Assembly (NCBI GenBank): GCA_020052115.1 | Contig: JAGVPR010000109.1 | Span: 1-36,995 of the forward strand | DNA from: Candidatus Eiseniibacteriota bacterium | GTDB taxonomy: Bacteria; Eisenbacteria; RBG-16-71-46; JAGVPR01 | Direction: 5' to 3' | DNA length: 36,995 nucleotides | Shown: in pieces, positions 36,380 through 36,995 of the stretch | How the letters are laid out: every line of letters begins with the position of its first letter | How positions within the stretch are numbered: position 1 is the stretch's first letter | The notes under the pieces: model-generated | Databases searched by the model: none | Told to the model about the DNA's origin: nothing | What the model saw: the letters and a program-made list of their open reading frames with translations, nothing else | Program-made: the position numbers and the translations under genes

Positions 36380-36995
36380 ATGCGTGGCAGAGCAGGGTGG
36401 GCGGCGGCGCTCCTGGCGGCGGCGGTGCTGGGATGCCAGAGCGCGCCGAAGGGCGCAACAGCCGCGAAACAGGCGGCCCCGCCGGATCTGTCCTCCTACG
36501 GGATCACGACGGTGGCGTTTCTCGACATGGTGAACACCACCGACAACGATCATGCCGGCGAGAGGATGGCGGGACACCTCGAGGCTCAACTGAAGGCCGA
36601 CGGCGGCTACAACTACTTCACGATCTACGAGACCGAAGGCCGCGCGAACCGCGACGCGGCGGCCCGCGCGGATTTCGAGCGGCTCCGCAAGGACTGGAAG
36701 GGCACGCGACGACTCGACCCGGCGATCGTCGTGCGCTTCGGCCAGGCGATCGGAGCGCAGGGCCTGCTCGCCTCGGAGCTTCTCACGTGGACAAGTCACA
36801 AGGTGGACTGGAACGTCGAAGGGAAGTCGTACTCGCGCGTCACCTGCAAGCTCACGCTCTTTGAAGCTCGCACCGGCCTTCCGGCCTGGACGAAGGTCGA
36901 GGATACGCTCGTCGAGAGTGCGAATTACGACCCCTCCCAGTCGGCTTTCGGCGACCAGGGCGGCGTTCCCTCCGGCGAGGTCGTGAACCGGGCGC
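36380..36995 (+). CDS. Lipoprotein, possibly CsgG/GNA1162-like (3' end outside window)
   Basis: SD GGGAGGGG; MRGRAGWAAALLAAAVLGCQSAPKGATAAKQ with lipobox VLGC; frame open to the window end (YGITTVAFLDMVNTTDNDHAGERMAGHLEAQLKAD...LTLFEARTGLPAWTKVEDTLVES). Absent from the ORF track. Family assignment is tentative. Confidence 0.8.
   Translation, partial: MRGRAGWAAALLAAAVLGCQSAPKGATAAKQAAPPDLSSYGITTVAFLDMVNTTDNDHAGERMAGHLEAQLKADGGYNYFTIYETEGRANRDAAARADFERLRKDWKGTRRLDPAIVVRFGQAIGAQGLLASELLTWTSHKVDWNVEGKSYSRVTCKLTLFEARTGLPAWTKVEDTLVESANYDPSQSAFGDQGGVPSGEVVNRA

Noticed and set aside
1-36995. CRISPR arrays, transposases, integrases, phage or toxin-antitoxin genes
   Set aside because: None found on reading; no regularly spaced direct repeats and no tRNA 3'-end duplication suggesting an integrated element.

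Overview
GC-rich bacterial window, read by eye with no database search. It looks like FCB-group or Eisenbacteria-like metagenomic DNA; that placement is inference. Left to right: (i) the 3' end of a multihaem c-type cytochrome overlapping a predicted outer-membrane beta-barrel gene; (ii) a secreted hypothetical protein and an M28 metallopeptidase with a FlgD/T9SS-like C-terminal domain; (iii) a response-regulator/histidine-kinase hybrid convergent with a minus-strand chemotaxis operon (cheA-mcp-cheW-cheR-cheY-cheD-cheB-STAS); (iv) a tRNA-Ser(TGA), tRNA-Ser(GCT), tRNA-Arg(ACG) cluster; (v) a DedA-family protein and a class V aminotransferase; (vi) a 2635-aa secreted beta-solenoid protein with cohesin-like, dockerin-like and FlgD-like C-terminal modules; (vii) an S9 peptidase coupled to a threonine/serine dehydratase; (viii) a complete minus-strand hdrC-hdrB-hdrA-mvhD-mvhG-mvhA operon (heterodisulfide reductase plus [NiFe] hydrogenase); (ix) the 5' part of a divergent lipoprotein gene. 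The signals most worth follow-up are a structured 5' leader on the hdr-mvh operon (a 9-bp hairpin near the predicted +1 and a second hairpin burying the hdrC Shine-Dalgarno), the cohesin/dockerin-like cis architecture of the giant protein, and the candidate porin-cytochrome conduit. No CRISPR array, transposase or phage gene was seen. Many starts in the ORF track are re-assigned here from Shine-Dalgarno placement.
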